The notes: generated by a model not told the origin, from the letters alone. A stretch of 64,000 nt of DNA from SFDP01 sp051653625 (GCA_051653625.1 JBOFWM010000063.1:1-64000), one strand, 5' to 3'. Positions 40,933-50,901 are shown, counted from the first letter of the stretch. Numbers and translations are program-made.

Positions 40933-43044
40933 ATGAGCGAATTATTAAATGTAGAAGAAATTTTTGGAGAAAATGTATTTACGTTAGGTAAAATGAAAGA
41001 ACGTTTACCAAAAAAAGTTTTTAATGAAGTAAAACGTGTTATGGATCAAGGGGGAGAATTATCTCTTGCGACTGCAGATATCGTTGCAAAAGCTATGAAA
41101 GATTGGGCGGTAGAAAAAGGTGCAACACATTATACACATTGGTTTCAACCTTTAACAGGTATTACAGCGGAAAAACATGATTCATTTGTTGCTCATCCAG
41201 ATGAAGATGGAAAAATGTTAATGGAATTTTCTGGAAAAGAATTAATAAAAGGAGAACCAGATGCTTCAAGTTTTCCATCAGGTGGACTTCGTGCTACATT
41301 TGAAGCTAGAGGATATACTGCTTGGGATATTACATCGCCTGCATTTATTAAAACAGCAGCAACAGGACCGATTTTATGTATTCCAACAGCGTTTTGTTCT
41401 TATACTGGAGAATCTTTAGATAAAAAAACACCGCTTCTTCGTTCGATGGAAGCAATTAGCGAACAAGCACTTAGAATCGTTCGTGTTTTTGGAAATTCAG
41501 AAGCTACAAAAATCACAGCTTCAGTTGGACCTGAACAAGAATATTTCTTAGTAGATCAAAAGAAAGCATTACAACGTAAAGACTTAATTTTTGCAGGACG
41601 TACATTGTTTGGTGCATCTGCTCCAAAAGGACAAGAATTAGAAGATCACTACTTCGGAGTTATTCGTGAACGTATTGGTTCATATATGAAAGATTTAAAT
41701 GAAGAGTTATGGAAATTAGGGGTAACTGCAAAAACACAACATAATGAAGTGGCACCAGCGCAACATGAATTAGCACCAATTTATGAAACAGCAAATATTG
41801 CAGTAGACCATAATCAAATCATTATGGAAACAATGAAAAGAGTTGCTCTTAACCATGGAATGAGATGTTTACTACATGAAAAGCCATTTGCAAGAGTAAA
41901 CGGATCTGGAAAACATAACAACTGGTCTATTACAACTGATAATGGTGTAAATCTACTTGAGCCAGGTGAAACACCAAATGAAAACGTTCAATTCTTATTA
42001 GTGTTAGCTTGTATTATGAAAGCAGTTGATACACATGCAGATTTACTACGTCAAAGTGCATCAAATGTAGGAAATGACCATAGACTTGGAGCAAATGAAG
42101 CACCACCTGCAATTATTTCTATGTTCCTTGGAGAACAATTAGAAGACGTTGTAAGACAATTAGTTGAAACAGGTGCGGCTGCAACATGTATCGAAGGAGA
42201 AGTAATGCAAACGGGTGTTTCTACAATGCAACACTTCAAAAAAGATGCATCAGATAGAAATAGAACTTCGCCATTTGCATTTACAGGTAATAAATTTGAA
42301 TTCCGTATGGTAGGAAGCCAAGACTCTATAGCTAGCCCAAATACAACATTAAATGCAATTGTAGCAGAAGCGTTTTGTGAAGCAGCAGATGTATTAGAAA
42401 AAGCAGATGATGTAGATAAATGTGCTCATGATTTAATTAAAGAATATATGACAAAACATCAAAGAATTATTTTTAATGGAAATGGATATTCAGAAGAATG
42501 GGTAGAAGAAGCAGCAAGAAGAGGTTTACCAAATATTGCATCTATGGTAGAAGCGGTAGAAACATTAACAACTGAAAAATCTATTAAATTATTTGAAAAA
42601 TTTGGAATCTTTACAGAAGCAGAACTTGTTTCAAGAGAAGAAATTTTATATGAAACATATGCAAAAACAATCAATATTGAAGCATTAACAATGATTGATA
42701 TGGCATCAAAAGAAATTATTCCAGCAGTTGTTAAATATACAAAAATGTTGGCAGATGCTGTTGTGGCTGTTAAAGCAGCTGGTGCAGATGCAAGTATTCA
42801 ATTAGAATTATTAAATAAAACAAATGAAAAACTATTAGAAGTAAAATCTGCACTTGAAACATTAGAAAAAGTAGAAGAAGAAGCAACAAAAATTGAAGAA
42901 ATTAAAGAATTAGCATTCTTCTATAAAGATGAAGTTATGACTGCAATGGAGAAATTAAGAGAACCAGCAGACGAACTTGAAATGATCGTAGATAGAACTG
43001 TTTGGCCATTCCCTACATACGACGAATTAATTTTTGAAGTATAA
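40933..43044 (+). CDS. glnN: Glutamine synthetase type III
   Basis: 703 residues, the length of type III enzymes. Opens SELLNVEEIFGENVFTLGKM; HYTHWFQPLTG and EKHDSF, FPSGGLRATFEARGYT, GPEQEYFLVD, KTQHNEVAPAQHE and NVGNDHRLGANEAPP are hallmark motifs. Makes glutamine from glutamate and ammonia. Preceded by an attenuator and GAGGAG site, and followed by a terminator, so it is monocistronic. Confidence 0.95.
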   Translation: MSELLNVEEIFGENVFTLGKMKERLPKKVFNEVKRVMDQGGELSLATADIVAKAMKDWAVEKGATHYTHWFQPLTGITAEKHDSFVAHPDEDGKMLMEFSGKELIKGEPDASSFPSGGLRATFEARGYTAWDITSPAFIKTAATGPILCIPTAFCSYTGESLDKKTPLLRSMEAISEQALRIVRVFGNSEATKITASVGPEQEYFLVDQKKALQRKDLIFAGRTLFGASAPKGQELEDHYFGVIRERIGSYMKDLNEELWKLGVTAKTQHNEVAPAQHELAPIYETANIAVDHNQIIMETMKRVALNHGMRCLLHEKPFARVNGSGKHNNWSITTDNGVNLLEPGETPNENVQFLLVLACIMKAVDTHADLLRQSASNVGNDHRLGANEAPPAIISMFLGEQLEDVVRQLVETGAAATCIEGEVMQTGVSTMQHFKKDASDRNRTSPFAFTGNKFEFRMVGSQDSIASPNTTLNAIVAEAFCEAADVLEKADDVDKCAHDLIKEYMTKHQRIIFNGNGYSEEWVEEAARRGLPNIASMVEAVETLTTEKSIKLFEKFGIFTEAELVSREEILYETYAKTINIEALTMIDMASKEIIPAVVKYTKMLADAVVAVKAAGADASIQLELLNKTNEKLLEVKSALETLEKVEEEATKIEEIKELAFFYKDEVMTAMEKLREPADELEMIVDRTVWPFPTYDELIFEV

Positions 43045-43059
43045 TATTTAAAAATATGG

Positions 43060-43109
43060 AATCTAGATATAAATAGTGAACTTTAAACTATTTATATCTA
43101 GATTTTTTT
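43060..43109 (+). terminator. Intrinsic terminator after glutamine synthetase
   Basis: Perfect 17-bp stem (43060-43076 with 43088-43104), 11-base loop, seven T. Confidence 0.92.
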
Positions 43110-43117
43110 GTTATAAT
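43109..43117 (+). promoter_or_regulatory. Extended -10 promoter abutting the terminator
   Basis: TGTTATAAT, TATAAT at 43112-43117. Its TG is the base just after the T tract of the preceding terminator; any -35 would lie in the hairpin. Confidence 0.5.
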
Positions 43118-43195
43118 CTTTATAACGTTGCAAAGATGGAGAAACTGTTATAAAATGTAACTCTAAATTGAAAGGGAAAAGAGAATAGGAATAAA

Positions 43196-43912
43196 ATGTA
43201 TAGTTATAAAAGTCGAGTGAGGTTTAGTGAAACCAATCATAAAGGAAAACTATTTATAGAATCAATTGTCGATTACTTTCAAGATTGTTCAACTTTTCAA
43301 TCAGAAGATGTGGGTGTAGGCATTTCTTATTTGAATACATTTTCGGGAGCGTGGATTTTATCTTCATGGCAAATTATTATAAATAGATTGCCCCAATTAG
43401 GAGAATATATAGAAGTAGGAACAATTCCATACGATATTAAAGGATTTTTAGGGTCGCGTAATTACATTATGAAAGATGAAGATGGACAAGTATTGGCATG
43501 TGCAAATTCTTTATGGGTTTTGATGGATATGTCAAAAAATATTCCTATAAAAGCATCTTGGGAAATTATTAGTGCATATGAATTAGAAGAAAAATTGCAG
43601 ATGGAATATGCACCAAGAAAAATTATTGTTCCAAATGAGGGAGAGATACAAGAAATAATCCAAGTAAAGTCATATCATTTAGATTGCAATGGGCATGTTA
43701 ATAACGGACAGTATATTCGAATTGGTATGGAATATATGGAAAATACAGAATGCATTAGACAGATAAGAGTAGAGTACAAAATGCAGGCAAAATTAAATGA
43801 TTATATAGTACCTGTTATTTATAAAGATGAAAATAAAGTAGTAATATCGTTATGTAATGAAGAAAAGAAGGAATATGCCATAATAGAATTTTTGTTAGTA
43901 CCTACAAAGTAG
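43196..43912 (+). CDS. Acyl-ACP thioesterase
   Basis: 238 residues, double hot-dog fold of the FatA/FatB-like family: SRVRFSETNHKGKLFIESIV, FSGAWILSSWQI in the first half; LDCNGHVNNGQYIRIGMEYM with the conserved Asn/His in the second. Releases fatty acids from acyl carrier protein. Not linked to other fatty acid genes here. Confidence 0.88.
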   Translation: MYSYKSRVRFSETNHKGKLFIESIVDYFQDCSTFQSEDVGVGISYLNTFSGAWILSSWQIIINRLPQLGEYIEVGTIPYDIKGFLGSRNYIMKDEDGQVLACANSLWVLMDMSKNIPIKASWEIISAYELEEKLQMEYAPRKIIVPNEGEIQEIIQVKSYHLDCNGHVNNGQYIRIGMEYMENTECIRQIRVEYKMQAKLNDYIVPVIYKDENKVVISLCNEEKKEYAIIEFLLVPTK

Positions 43913-43928
43913 GTGGATAGGAGTAAAT

Positions 43929-44768
43929 ATGTTTTATTTAGGAGAACATCAAGAGTTAGAAATAGTAAAAGAGGTAGAGTTTGGAGTATATTTAAAAGAT
44001 CCAGAAATGAGTTCGGATGAAGAGAGAGTATTATTACCAAAAAAACAAGTGCCAGAAGGAAAAGAAATCGGAGATTTATTAACTGTTTTTTTGTATAAAG
44101 ATTCAAAAGATCGTTTGATTGCAACAACAAACCAACCTTTGTTATTAATGGATGAAGTAAAACCATTAAAAGTTGCACAAGTTGGTAAATTAGGAGCTTT
44201 CTTAAATTGGGGACTTGAAAAGGATTTGTTTTTACCATTTAAAGAACAAACGATGTCATTACAAGAGGGAGATACTTGTTTAGTTGCATTATATATTGAT
44301 AAGAGCAAACGTCTCTGTGCCACAATGAAAATATATCATTATTTAGATTTAGATAGTGAGTATGAAAAAGATGATATTGTTGAAGGTACGGTTTATGAAA
44401 TTAGTGAAGAATTTGGAGCGTTTGTTGCAGTTGATAACAAATATTCTGCTTTAATTCCAAGAAAAGAATTTTTTGGAACAGTAAAAGTGGGAGATATTAT
44501 TTCTGCACGTGTTAGTGGTGTGAAAGAAGATGGGAAGTTAGACTTATCGATTAGAGAAAAAGGGTTAGCACAAATAGAAAAAGATGCCTTAAAAGTGATT
44601 GAGGTAATTGAAAGTTTTGATGGTGCTTTACCATTTAATGATAAAGCAAATCCAGAAGTGATTAGACGTGAAATGCAAATGAGTAAGAATGAATTTAAAA
44701 AAGCAGTTGGAAATTTATTGAAGAAAGGACTCATTGAAATTACAGAAAGTTCTATACGTTTGATATAA
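43929..44768 (+). CDS. S1-domain RNA-binding protein, CvfB family
   Basis: 279 residues. Three S1-like OB units, with VGKLGAFLNWGLEKDLFLPF and EGTVYEISEEFGAFVAVDNK, then a C-terminal winged helix (MSKNEFKKAVGNLLKKGLIE). The layout is that of CvfB, a virulence and RNA-stability factor in Gram-positive bacteria. Follows the thioesterase by 16 bases and precedes a CPBP protease by 22 bases. Confidence 0.87.
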   Translation: MFYLGEHQELEIVKEVEFGVYLKDPEMSSDEERVLLPKKQVPEGKEIGDLLTVFLYKDSKDRLIATTNQPLLLMDEVKPLKVAQVGKLGAFLNWGLEKDLFLPFKEQTMSLQEGDTCLVALYIDKSKRLCATMKIYHYLDLDSEYEKDDIVEGTVYEISEEFGAFVAVDNKYSALIPRKEFFGTVKVGDIISARVSGVKEDGKLDLSIREKGLAQIEKDALKVIEVIESFDGALPFNDKANPEVIRREMQMSKNEFKKAVGNLLKKGLIEITESSIRLI

Positions 44769-44790
44769 AAAAAGAAAGGCAAATAATAGT

Positions 44791-45702
44791 ATGAATGCAA
44801 AAAAAACAAATGTCCTTTTTTTGACCATTATTTTATATCATATAGTTGCAGTGATTTTGTTATCGATCTTTACTATTTTTATGAATATTTCAATAGTTGG
44901 AAGTTTATTATTTAGCCAAAGTATTTTAATTATTCCAACATATATTGTTTGGTATCTTTTGAAAGAAAAGGGAAGTTTGAAACAAGAAATTAGCATAAAA
45001 AAAATAAAACCAAGTACAATTATCTTGACTATTTTTTATACATGGGCATTAATGCCACTCATTACATTGATAAATGCCATTAGTATGTTATTTGTAGAAA
45101 ATACAGTCATAAATATGAGTGGTGAAATATTTCAGATGCCGTTTGCGTTATCATTTTTTATGATAGGAATATTTGGACCGATTATTGAAGAAGTGGTTTT
45201 TCGTGGTTTTATTTTTAAAGGATATCGAAGAAGTGGAAATGCAATGGGTGCCATTCTTCTATCAGCTCTTTTATTTGGATTGATGCATATGAATATTAAT
45301 CAAGCAATGTATGCATTTGTAATCGGAATAGCACTTGCATTTTTAGTGGAAGTTACAGGTAGTATTTTTCCTGCAATTATTATGCATATGGTAATTAATT
45401 GCCAATCTGTTATTTCTATGTATCTAACGGAATTTTTTAATCCAGGTGTTTTAGAAGAGACAAGTGTGATTACACAAGGGATAGAAGCATTTTATATTCA
45501 AAGTGCTATAGTATCTTATTTTATTATATCATTATTCACAACTACAATTGCTTGGATTATACTGAAAAAAATAGGAAGAAATGAAGGATTTGTAATACAA
45601 AGAGATAGGTTGCTAGAGGCGAATTATCAAGAAAAAAGAGTTACAATGCCGTTGGTAATTGCTGTTATAATTTGTATTTTTTATATGGTATTCACTATAT
45701 AA
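44791..45702 (+). CDS. CPBP family intramembrane metalloprotease
   Basis: 303 residues, about eight membrane segments. Abi/CAAX motifs EEVVFRGFIFKGYRR, FGLMHMNINQ and IIMHMVIN give the metal-binding Glu and His. Substrate unknown; members process prenylated or membrane proteins or protect from bacteriocins. Last gene of the thioesterase-CvfB unit. Confidence 0.85.
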   Translation: MNAKKTNVLFLTIILYHIVAVILLSIFTIFMNISIVGSLLFSQSILIIPTYIVWYLLKEKGSLKQEISIKKIKPSTIILTIFYTWALMPLITLINAISMLFVENTVINMSGEIFQMPFALSFFMIGIFGPIIEEVVFRGFIFKGYRRSGNAMGAILLSALLFGLMHMNINQAMYAFVIGIALAFLVEVTGSIFPAIIMHMVINCQSVISMYLTEFFNPGVLEETSVITQGIEAFYIQSAIVSYFIISLFTTTIAWIILKKIGRNEGFVIQRDRLLEANYQEKRVTMPLVIAVIICIFYMVFTI

Positions 45703-45740
45703 GAAAAACGGGTAAGCATGATACTTACCCGTTTTTCTTA
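45702..45740. terminator. Bidirectional terminator between CPBP gene and yjfB
   Basis: 15-bp perfect stem AGAAAAACGGGTAAG (45702-45716) with CTTACCCGTTTTTCT (45724-45738). Confidence 0.93.
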
Positions 45741-45929
45741 TACGATTACATCGATGTTAGAGCCTATGTTAGGATTTACGGAACGAGAAAGAGCAGCACC
45801 TTCTAACATTTTCACCATATTTTGTCCTTGTACGTCATTCGTATCAAGCATTTTTCCTAAAACAGCATATCCTACATTTGATAAAGCAGAATTTGTTGCA
45901 AGTGATGTGGATAAAGCAGCAATATTCAT
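45738..45929 (-). CDS. YjfB family protein
   Basis: 63 residues from ATG 45929, 8 bases after GGAGGG; the frame is open 17 codons further but without a ribosome site. MNIAALSTSLATNSALSNVG and LEGAALSRSVNPNIGSNIDV match the YjfB (putative motility protein) family. In Bacillus this family is linked to motility regulons. No sigma-D promoter is obvious here; a sigma-A-like one is at 45984-46011. Confidence 0.88.
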   Translation of the reverse strand: MNIAALSTSLATNSALSNVGYAVLGKMLDTNDVQGQNMVKMLEGAALSRSVNPNIGSNIDVIV

Positions 45930-45983
45930 ATTCCATTCCCTCCGTTCTATAAAATAAAGATGATAAATAAAGTCTATCAAATA

Positions 45984-46011
45984 ATTATGTTTACGACAAG
46001 ATGTATATCAA
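45984..46011 (-). promoter_or_regulatory. Candidate promoter of yjfB
   Basis: Minus strand TTGATA (46011-46006), 16-bp spacer, CATAAT (45989-45984). Confidence 0.5.
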
Positions 46012-46041
46012 ATAAAATGATAAAACTTAAGATTGATAGAA

Positions 46042-46070
46042 TTGAAAAGAAAGAATAAGTTTGATATAAT
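46042..46070 (+). promoter_or_regulatory. Sigma-A promoter of the GT26-like gene
   Basis: TTGAAA (46042-46047), 17-bp spacer, TATAAT (46065-46070) with extended TG. Strong match. Confidence 0.8.
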
Positions 46071-46114
46071 GAAAATTAATACTTTCTAAGATAAATAGGA
46101 AAGCGAGAACCAAT

Positions 46115-46786
46115 ATGAAAGTGAATCTACTAGGAATAACTTTTGAAGATTTTAATGTCAAAGAAGGATTAAGAAAAGCAAATATTTATTTGAAAAGTGG
46201 TGCATTAAACACAATTGCATATGTATCCGTAAAAAAACTAATGCAAGCCTCAAAAGATGAGGAAGAATCTAAGCGGTGGGAAGTTATAGATCTTATAGTC
46301 TGTGAAGATAAAGAAGTGCTAGAAGCACTAAATATAACAGCAAGAAATCGAAGTAAAGAAGTAGAAGAAAATGAATTTTTGACTGAATTTTTGAAAAGGA
46401 TTGTAAGAAATCAAAGCACAGTCTTTTTGCTTTCGAAAGATCAGGTAGAGGCACAACGTGTTGAGAATGAATTAAGAAAATTACAAAGTGGAATTAAAAT
46501 TGTAAAAAATTGTAGTATTGATGAATATTCTATTAATTTGGATGGGCTAATTAACGATATGAACAGTTTGACACCAAATGTGATATTATCATCATTAGAA
46601 ATGAATGAAACATTAAAGCTTATGGAAACTTATAGAGGATTATTGAGTGCTGAAGTTTGGATGGCTTTGCCAAATGAAATTACAAAAAATAGAAAAAATG
46701 CTGCAATTTTTAAATTTATAAAAAGCATATACATAAAATTGTTTATTCGAAAAGTAAATAGTTTTCATGATGAAGAGTCTAAGTAA
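46115..46786 (+). CDS. Degenerate WecG/TagA (GT26)-like protein
   Basis: 223 residues. The layout follows GT26 glycosyltransferases: opening VNLLGITFEDFNVKEGLRKA, then the middle STVFLLSKDQVEAQRVENEL with a following LQSGIKIVKNCSI, then LTPNVILSSLEMNETLKLME in place of the usual GLGAPKQE stretch, and a late basic tail. The conserved PDG region near residue 80 reads VCEDKEV, so catalytic function is doubtful. It probably binds a membrane partner or is a non-catalytic relative. Monocistronic, with its own strong promoter. Confidence 0.65.
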   Translation: MKVNLLGITFEDFNVKEGLRKANIYLKSGALNTIAYVSVKKLMQASKDEEESKRWEVIDLIVCEDKEVLEALNITARNRSKEVEENEFLTEFLKRIVRNQSTVFLLSKDQVEAQRVENELRKLQSGIKIVKNCSIDEYSINLDGLINDMNSLTPNVILSSLEMNETLKLMETYRGLLSAEVWMALPNEITKNRKNAAIFKFIKSIYIKLFIRKVNSFHDEESK

Positions 46787-46802
46787 AAATAGACTCTTTT
46801 AG
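46773..46802 (+). terminator. Terminator overlapping the end of the GT26-like gene
   Basis: AAGAGTCTA (46773-46781) pairs with TAGACTCTT (46790-46798), then TTTT. The stop codon lies in the loop. Confidence 0.75.
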
Positions 46803-46919
46803 TTATGATTGCTAAAAAGATGTTTTTTTCTATAGATTTTTTTGTAATTATCAATTAAACTGTAAAATAGCATTAGGACGAATAACGAAGGTTAGTCCGA
46901 GAAAGGTATGGTTACTATT

Positions 46920-48008
46920 ATGATCTCAAATCAGATTTTACAAAATACAATTGAAGGAATTAAAGCAATTGGTAGGGTGGAATTATGTGTGGTTGATACG
47001 GATGGCAAGATTGTTGCTACTACAACTTCAGAATTAGAAGGGTGTACTACATCAGCTACTGCATTTGCAATTTCACCAGCAGATAGTCAGGAAGTTTCTG
47101 GTAATCAATATTTTAAAATATATGATGAACAACAAATTGAATATATATTAGTGGCAAGTGGTCCAGGTGATGGTGTTTATATGATTGGAAAAATGGCATC
47201 ATTTCAAATCCAAAATTTATTAGTCGCCTATAAAGAACGTTTTGATAAAGATAACTTTATCAAAAATCTATTGTTGGATAATTTGTTATTGGTAGATATT
47301 TATAGTAGAGCCAAAAAATTACATATTCAACCAGAAGAAAAACGTGTTACAATTATTATTGAGGGACATGTTGGAAAAGATAGCAATATTTTAGAATTGA
47401 TGCGTGGACAATTTGGAACAAATAATAAAGACTTTATCACTGCAGTAGATGAACATAATGTGATTGTTGTAAAAGAATTAGGCGACAATGATACAAATAA
47501 TGAAATTGATAAGATTATAAAGAGTTACCAAGTGTTTTTAGCAAAAGAGGGAATCAAAGATGTTCATTTTGCATATGGAACAATTGTAAAAGAAATTAAA
47601 GAGGTAAGTAGATCCTTTAAAGAAGCGAAAATGGCACTTGATGTAGGAAGAATTTTCTTTACAGAACGAAATATTATTGCATACAGTGAATTAGGAATTG
47701 GTCGTTTGATTTATCAATTACCAATTCCGTTATGTAAAATGTTTATTCGAGAGATTTTTGGGGGGAAAAGTCCAGATGACTTTGATGAAGAAACATTAAC
47801 TACTATAATGAAATTTTTTGAAAATAGTTTAAATGTTTCAGAAACATCACGTCAATTATTTATACACAGAAATACATTGGTGTATAGATTAGATAAACTA
47901 CAAAAAACAACTGGTCTTGATTTAAGAGTGTTTGAAGATGCAATTACCTTTAAAATTGCTTTAATGGTAGTGAAATATATGAGATACATGGAAAGTTTTG
48001 AATACTAG
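46920..48008 (+). CDS. CdaR/PucR-type transcriptional regulator
   Basis: 362 residues from ATG 46920; ATG 46908 is possible but abuts the AAAGG site. N-terminal putative sugar-diacid recognition domain (RVELCVVDTDGKIVATTTSE), middle GGDEF-like region, C-terminal HTH_30 (FENSLNVSETSRQLFIHRNT, then LVYRLDKLQKTTGLD). Ligand unknown. It sits directly before ftsE, as in related clostridia, and may share its transcript. Confidence 0.85.
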   Translation: MISNQILQNTIEGIKAIGRVELCVVDTDGKIVATTTSELEGCTTSATAFAISPADSQEVSGNQYFKIYDEQQIEYILVASGPGDGVYMIGKMASFQIQNLLVAYKERFDKDNFIKNLLLDNLLLVDIYSRAKKLHIQPEEKRVTIIIEGHVGKDSNILELMRGQFGTNNKDFITAVDEHNVIVVKELGDNDTNNEIDKIIKSYQVFLAKEGIKDVHFAYGTIVKEIKEVSRSFKEAKMALDVGRIFFTERNIIAYSELGIGRLIYQLPIPLCKMFIREIFGGKSPDDFDEETLTTIMKFFENSLNVSETSRQLFIHRNTLVYRLDKLQKTTGLDLRVFEDAITFKIALMVVKYMRYMESFEY

Positions 48009-48018
48009 GAGAAAAATC

Positions 48019-48753
48019 GTGGCAATTAGAAAAAAGAAGAAAGAAACAAAAATACCAGAAGAAAATATTATAGTGTTGAAAGGTGTTACAAAAGCATATT
48101 CAACTGGAGCACCAGCACTAAATGGAGTTGACCTTACCATTCGATCAGGAGAATTTGTATTTATTGTAGGTGATAGTGGTTCGGGTAAATCAACATTAAT
48201 TAAATTATTATTAAGAGAATTGACTCCTACTGCTGGGAAAATATTTGTAAATGGGGAAGATGTAGAGGCTTTAAAAAGACGACATGTTCCCAAATTTAGA
48301 AGAAATATGGGAGTTGTTTTTCAAGATTTCCGATTATTAAAAGATCGAAATGTATATGATAATGTCGCATTTGCGCAACGAATTACACAAGTACCAACAA
48401 GAGAAATTAGAAAAAATGTACCTTCTATTTTAGCAGTAGTAGGTCTTGCAGGAAAATATAAAGCCAAACCCAAACAACTTTCAGGTGGGGAACAACAAAG
48501 AGTTGCATTAGCGAGAGCCTTAATTAATCGTCCACCAATTTTATTAGCTGATGAACCAACAGGAAATTTAGATCCAAAGAATTCTTGGGAAATTATGAAG
48601 TTATTAGATCAAATTAATAAAAAAGGTACCACTGTTTTAGTAGTGACTCACAATAGAGAAATTGTAAATGAAATGCAAAAAAGAGTTATTACAATGAAAA
48701 AAGGTGTTATTGTCAGTGATGAAGAAAAAGGTGGTTATATAGATGAAGATTAG
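48019..48753 (+). CDS. ftsE: Cell division ATP-binding protein FtsE
   Basis: 244 residues from GTG 48019, 7 bases after AGGAGA at 48006-48011. ABC ATPase: Walker A GDSGSGKST, signature LSGGEQQRVALARAL, Walker B ILLADEPTGNLD. The basic N-terminal extension (AIRKKKKETK) is longer than usual. With FtsX it signals across the membrane to peptidoglycan hydrolases. Confidence 0.95.
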   Translation: MAIRKKKKETKIPEENIIVLKGVTKAYSTGAPALNGVDLTIRSGEFVFIVGDSGSGKSTLIKLLLRELTPTAGKIFVNGEDVEALKRRHVPKFRRNMGVVFQDFRLLKDRNVYDNVAFAQRITQVPTREIRKNVPSILAVVGLAGKYKAKPKQLSGGEQQRVALARALINRPPILLADEPTGNLDPKNSWEIMKLLDQINKKGTTVLVVTHNREIVNEMQKRVITMKKGVIVSDEEKGGYIDED

Positions 48754-49639
48754 TGCATTTTTTTATACATTAAAACAAGGAGTAGCAAATATATTTCGTA
48801 ATTTTTGGTTTTCGTTAGCTTCAGTTGCGACAATAAGTGCATGTTTATTATTATTTGGAGTGTTTTATGCAATTATTGCAAACTTTCAAAGTATTGTAAA
48901 ATCAGCGGAACAAGGTGTAAGCGTTACAGTATTTTTTGATGAAGAGTTAGAGGAAGCAAAAATAAAAGAGATTGGTGAAATGATTTTAAGAAGAGCAGAA
49001 GTTTCTAAAATTGTTTTTGTTTCAGAGGATGAGGCATGGGAGAGTTTTAGAGTAGATTATCTTGGAGAATATGCAGATGGTTTCACAGAGAATCCGCTTG
49101 CAGGATCTTCTCATTATGAAATATATCTTTCGGATATTTCATTACAAGCTAATCTTGTGCAATATTTAGAATCCGTTGAGGGAGTAAGAGATGTGAATCG
49201 TTCAGAAGTAACCGCTTCAACATTAAGTGGGATTAATATGTTGATTGCGTATGTATCGATTGGTATCATAGGAATTCTTTTAGCGGTATCCGTATTTTTG
49301 ATTAGCAATACAGTTATGATTGGTATTTCAGTGCGAAAAGAAGAAATTAATATTATGAAGTATATCGGTGCTACAGATTTTTTTGTTAGAGCGCCATTTG
49401 TAATAGAAGGTATGGTTATTGGAGTAATTGGATCTTGTATTCCTTTGGCTATTATTTATTTTTTGTATAATAATATTATCCAATATATTTTAGAACGTTT
49501 TTCTGTATTAACATCACTACTTAACTTTTTACCGGTTGGTGAAGTTTTTACACTACTTACTCCAGTTTCGCTAGCAATAGGGCTAGGAATTGGATTTTGG
49601 GGAAGTTTTTCAACAGTAAGAAAACATTTACGTGTATAA
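48743..49639 (+). CDS. ftsX: Cell division protein FtsX
   Basis: 298 residues; four membrane helices, with an extracellular domain between TM1 (about 20-45) and TM2 (about 170). Motifs SLASVATISACLLLFG, GVSVTVFFDEELEEAKIKEI and MKYIGATDFFVRAPFVIEG. Overlaps ftsE by 11 bases, indicating translational coupling. Confidence 0.95.
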   Translation: MKISAFFYTLKQGVANIFRNFWFSLASVATISACLLLFGVFYAIIANFQSIVKSAEQGVSVTVFFDEELEEAKIKEIGEMILRRAEVSKIVFVSEDEAWESFRVDYLGEYADGFTENPLAGSSHYEIYLSDISLQANLVQYLESVEGVRDVNRSEVTASTLSGINMLIAYVSIGIIGILLAVSVFLISNTVMIGISVRKEEINIMKYIGATDFFVRAPFVIEGMVIGVIGSCIPLAIIYFLYNNIIQYILERFSVLTSLLNFLPVGEVFTLLTPVSLAIGLGIGFWGSFSTVRKHLRV

Positions 49640-49689
49640 TGTAAGTTTTATATTATACTTTTGCGAAAAAGAAAAGGATACTTAATAAA

Positions 49690-50901
49690 ATGAAAAAATT
49701 ATATCAAATTCTTATTCTTGCAATCTTTTTTTTGTTTTTTGCGTTTCAACCATCTGGAATAACTGTACAAGCTACACAAAGTTTAGATGATAGTATTGAA
49801 CAAAAAAAAGAAGAAATTAAAAAGGCAGAAGAAGAGAAAAAGAATCTTCAACAGGGACTTACCAATGTTAAAGAAATGCTTGAAAATCTTGAATCAACGA
49901 AGTCTAATTTAGAAAACTATGTTGTAAAATTGGATGGACAATTAACAACAGTGGAACAAAAAATTAATGAATTATTTGTTATGATTGAGGAAAAAGAGCA
50001 AGAAATCAAAAAAACAACAAAAGAATTAGAAGAAGCAGAACAGTTAGAAAAAGAGCAGTATGAAGCGATGAAAACACGTATCCGATTTATGTATGAAAAG
50101 GGAGATACTTTTTATTTAGAACTTCTTTTTTCGTCTACAAGTTTTGGTGAAATGTTAAATAAAGCAGAATACATAGAAGCATTATCTGCTTATGATCGTA
50201 CTATGCTTGATGCTTATCAAAAAAATCGTGAATACATTGAAGTTTGTAAAGAAGAGCTAGAGTTAGAAGAGGAACTTTTAAAAGATGCAAAAGCTGCTGT
50301 AGAAAAAGAGCAAGCAAATTTATCTTCCTTAATTTCAGCAAAGGAAGGTGAAATTACAAAGTATGAGGGAGATATTTCTACTCAAGCACAAGCCATTAAA
50401 GAATATGAAGAAGAAATTAAAGCACAAAATGCGGTAATTGCAGCGTTAGAAGCCGAAAGAAAGCGTCTTGAAGCAGAGAATGAAAGTAAATTCGATTATG
50501 ATGGTGGTATGTTTGCGTGGCCAGCACCTTCTTATACAAGAATTTCTGACGATTATGGGAATAGAATACATCCAATTTTAAATGTACAACAATTTCATAA
50601 TGGAGTGGATATGGCAGCGCCAAGTGGAACACCGATTTTGTCAGCATACGATGGGGAAGTAGTTGCTGCAACATATAATGCAACAATGGGAAATTATGTT
50701 ATGATTAATCATGGTGGAGGACTTTACACCATTTATATGCATGCATCAGCGCTTTACACTTCAGAAGGTGCAAAAGTTGCAAGAGGTGATAAAATAGCAG
50801 CAGTTGGTACAACAGGTAGATCTACAGGAAATCATTTACATTTTAGCGTAAGATTAAATGGTAGTTATGTTAGTCCTTGGAATTATTTGAATAAACCATA
50901 A
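49690..50901 (+). CDS. Coiled-coil M23 peptidase, FtsEX-linked (PcsB/EnvC-like)
   Basis: 403 residues. Signal peptide (LYQILILAIFFLFFAFQPSG to about residue 29), a long coiled coil (about 30-255), then an M23 LytM domain with FHNGVDMAAPSGTP and GRSTGNHLHFSVRLNG giving the zinc His/Asp and second His pair. A probable cell-wall hydrolase activated by FtsEX, supported by position right after ftsX. Confidence 0.92.
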   Translation: MKKLYQILILAIFFLFFAFQPSGITVQATQSLDDSIEQKKEEIKKAEEEKKNLQQGLTNVKEMLENLESTKSNLENYVVKLDGQLTTVEQKINELFVMIEEKEQEIKKTTKELEEAEQLEKEQYEAMKTRIRFMYEKGDTFYLELLFSSTSFGEMLNKAEYIEALSAYDRTMLDAYQKNREYIEVCKEELELEEELLKDAKAAVEKEQANLSSLISAKEGEITKYEGDISTQAQAIKEYEEEIKAQNAVIAALEAERKRLEAENESKFDYDGGMFAWPAPSYTRISDDYGNRIHPILNVQQFHNGVDMAAPSGTPILSAYDGEVVAATYNATMGNYVMINHGGGLYTIYMHASALYTSEGAKVARGDKIAAVGTTGRSTGNHLHFSVRLNGSYVSPWNYLNKP

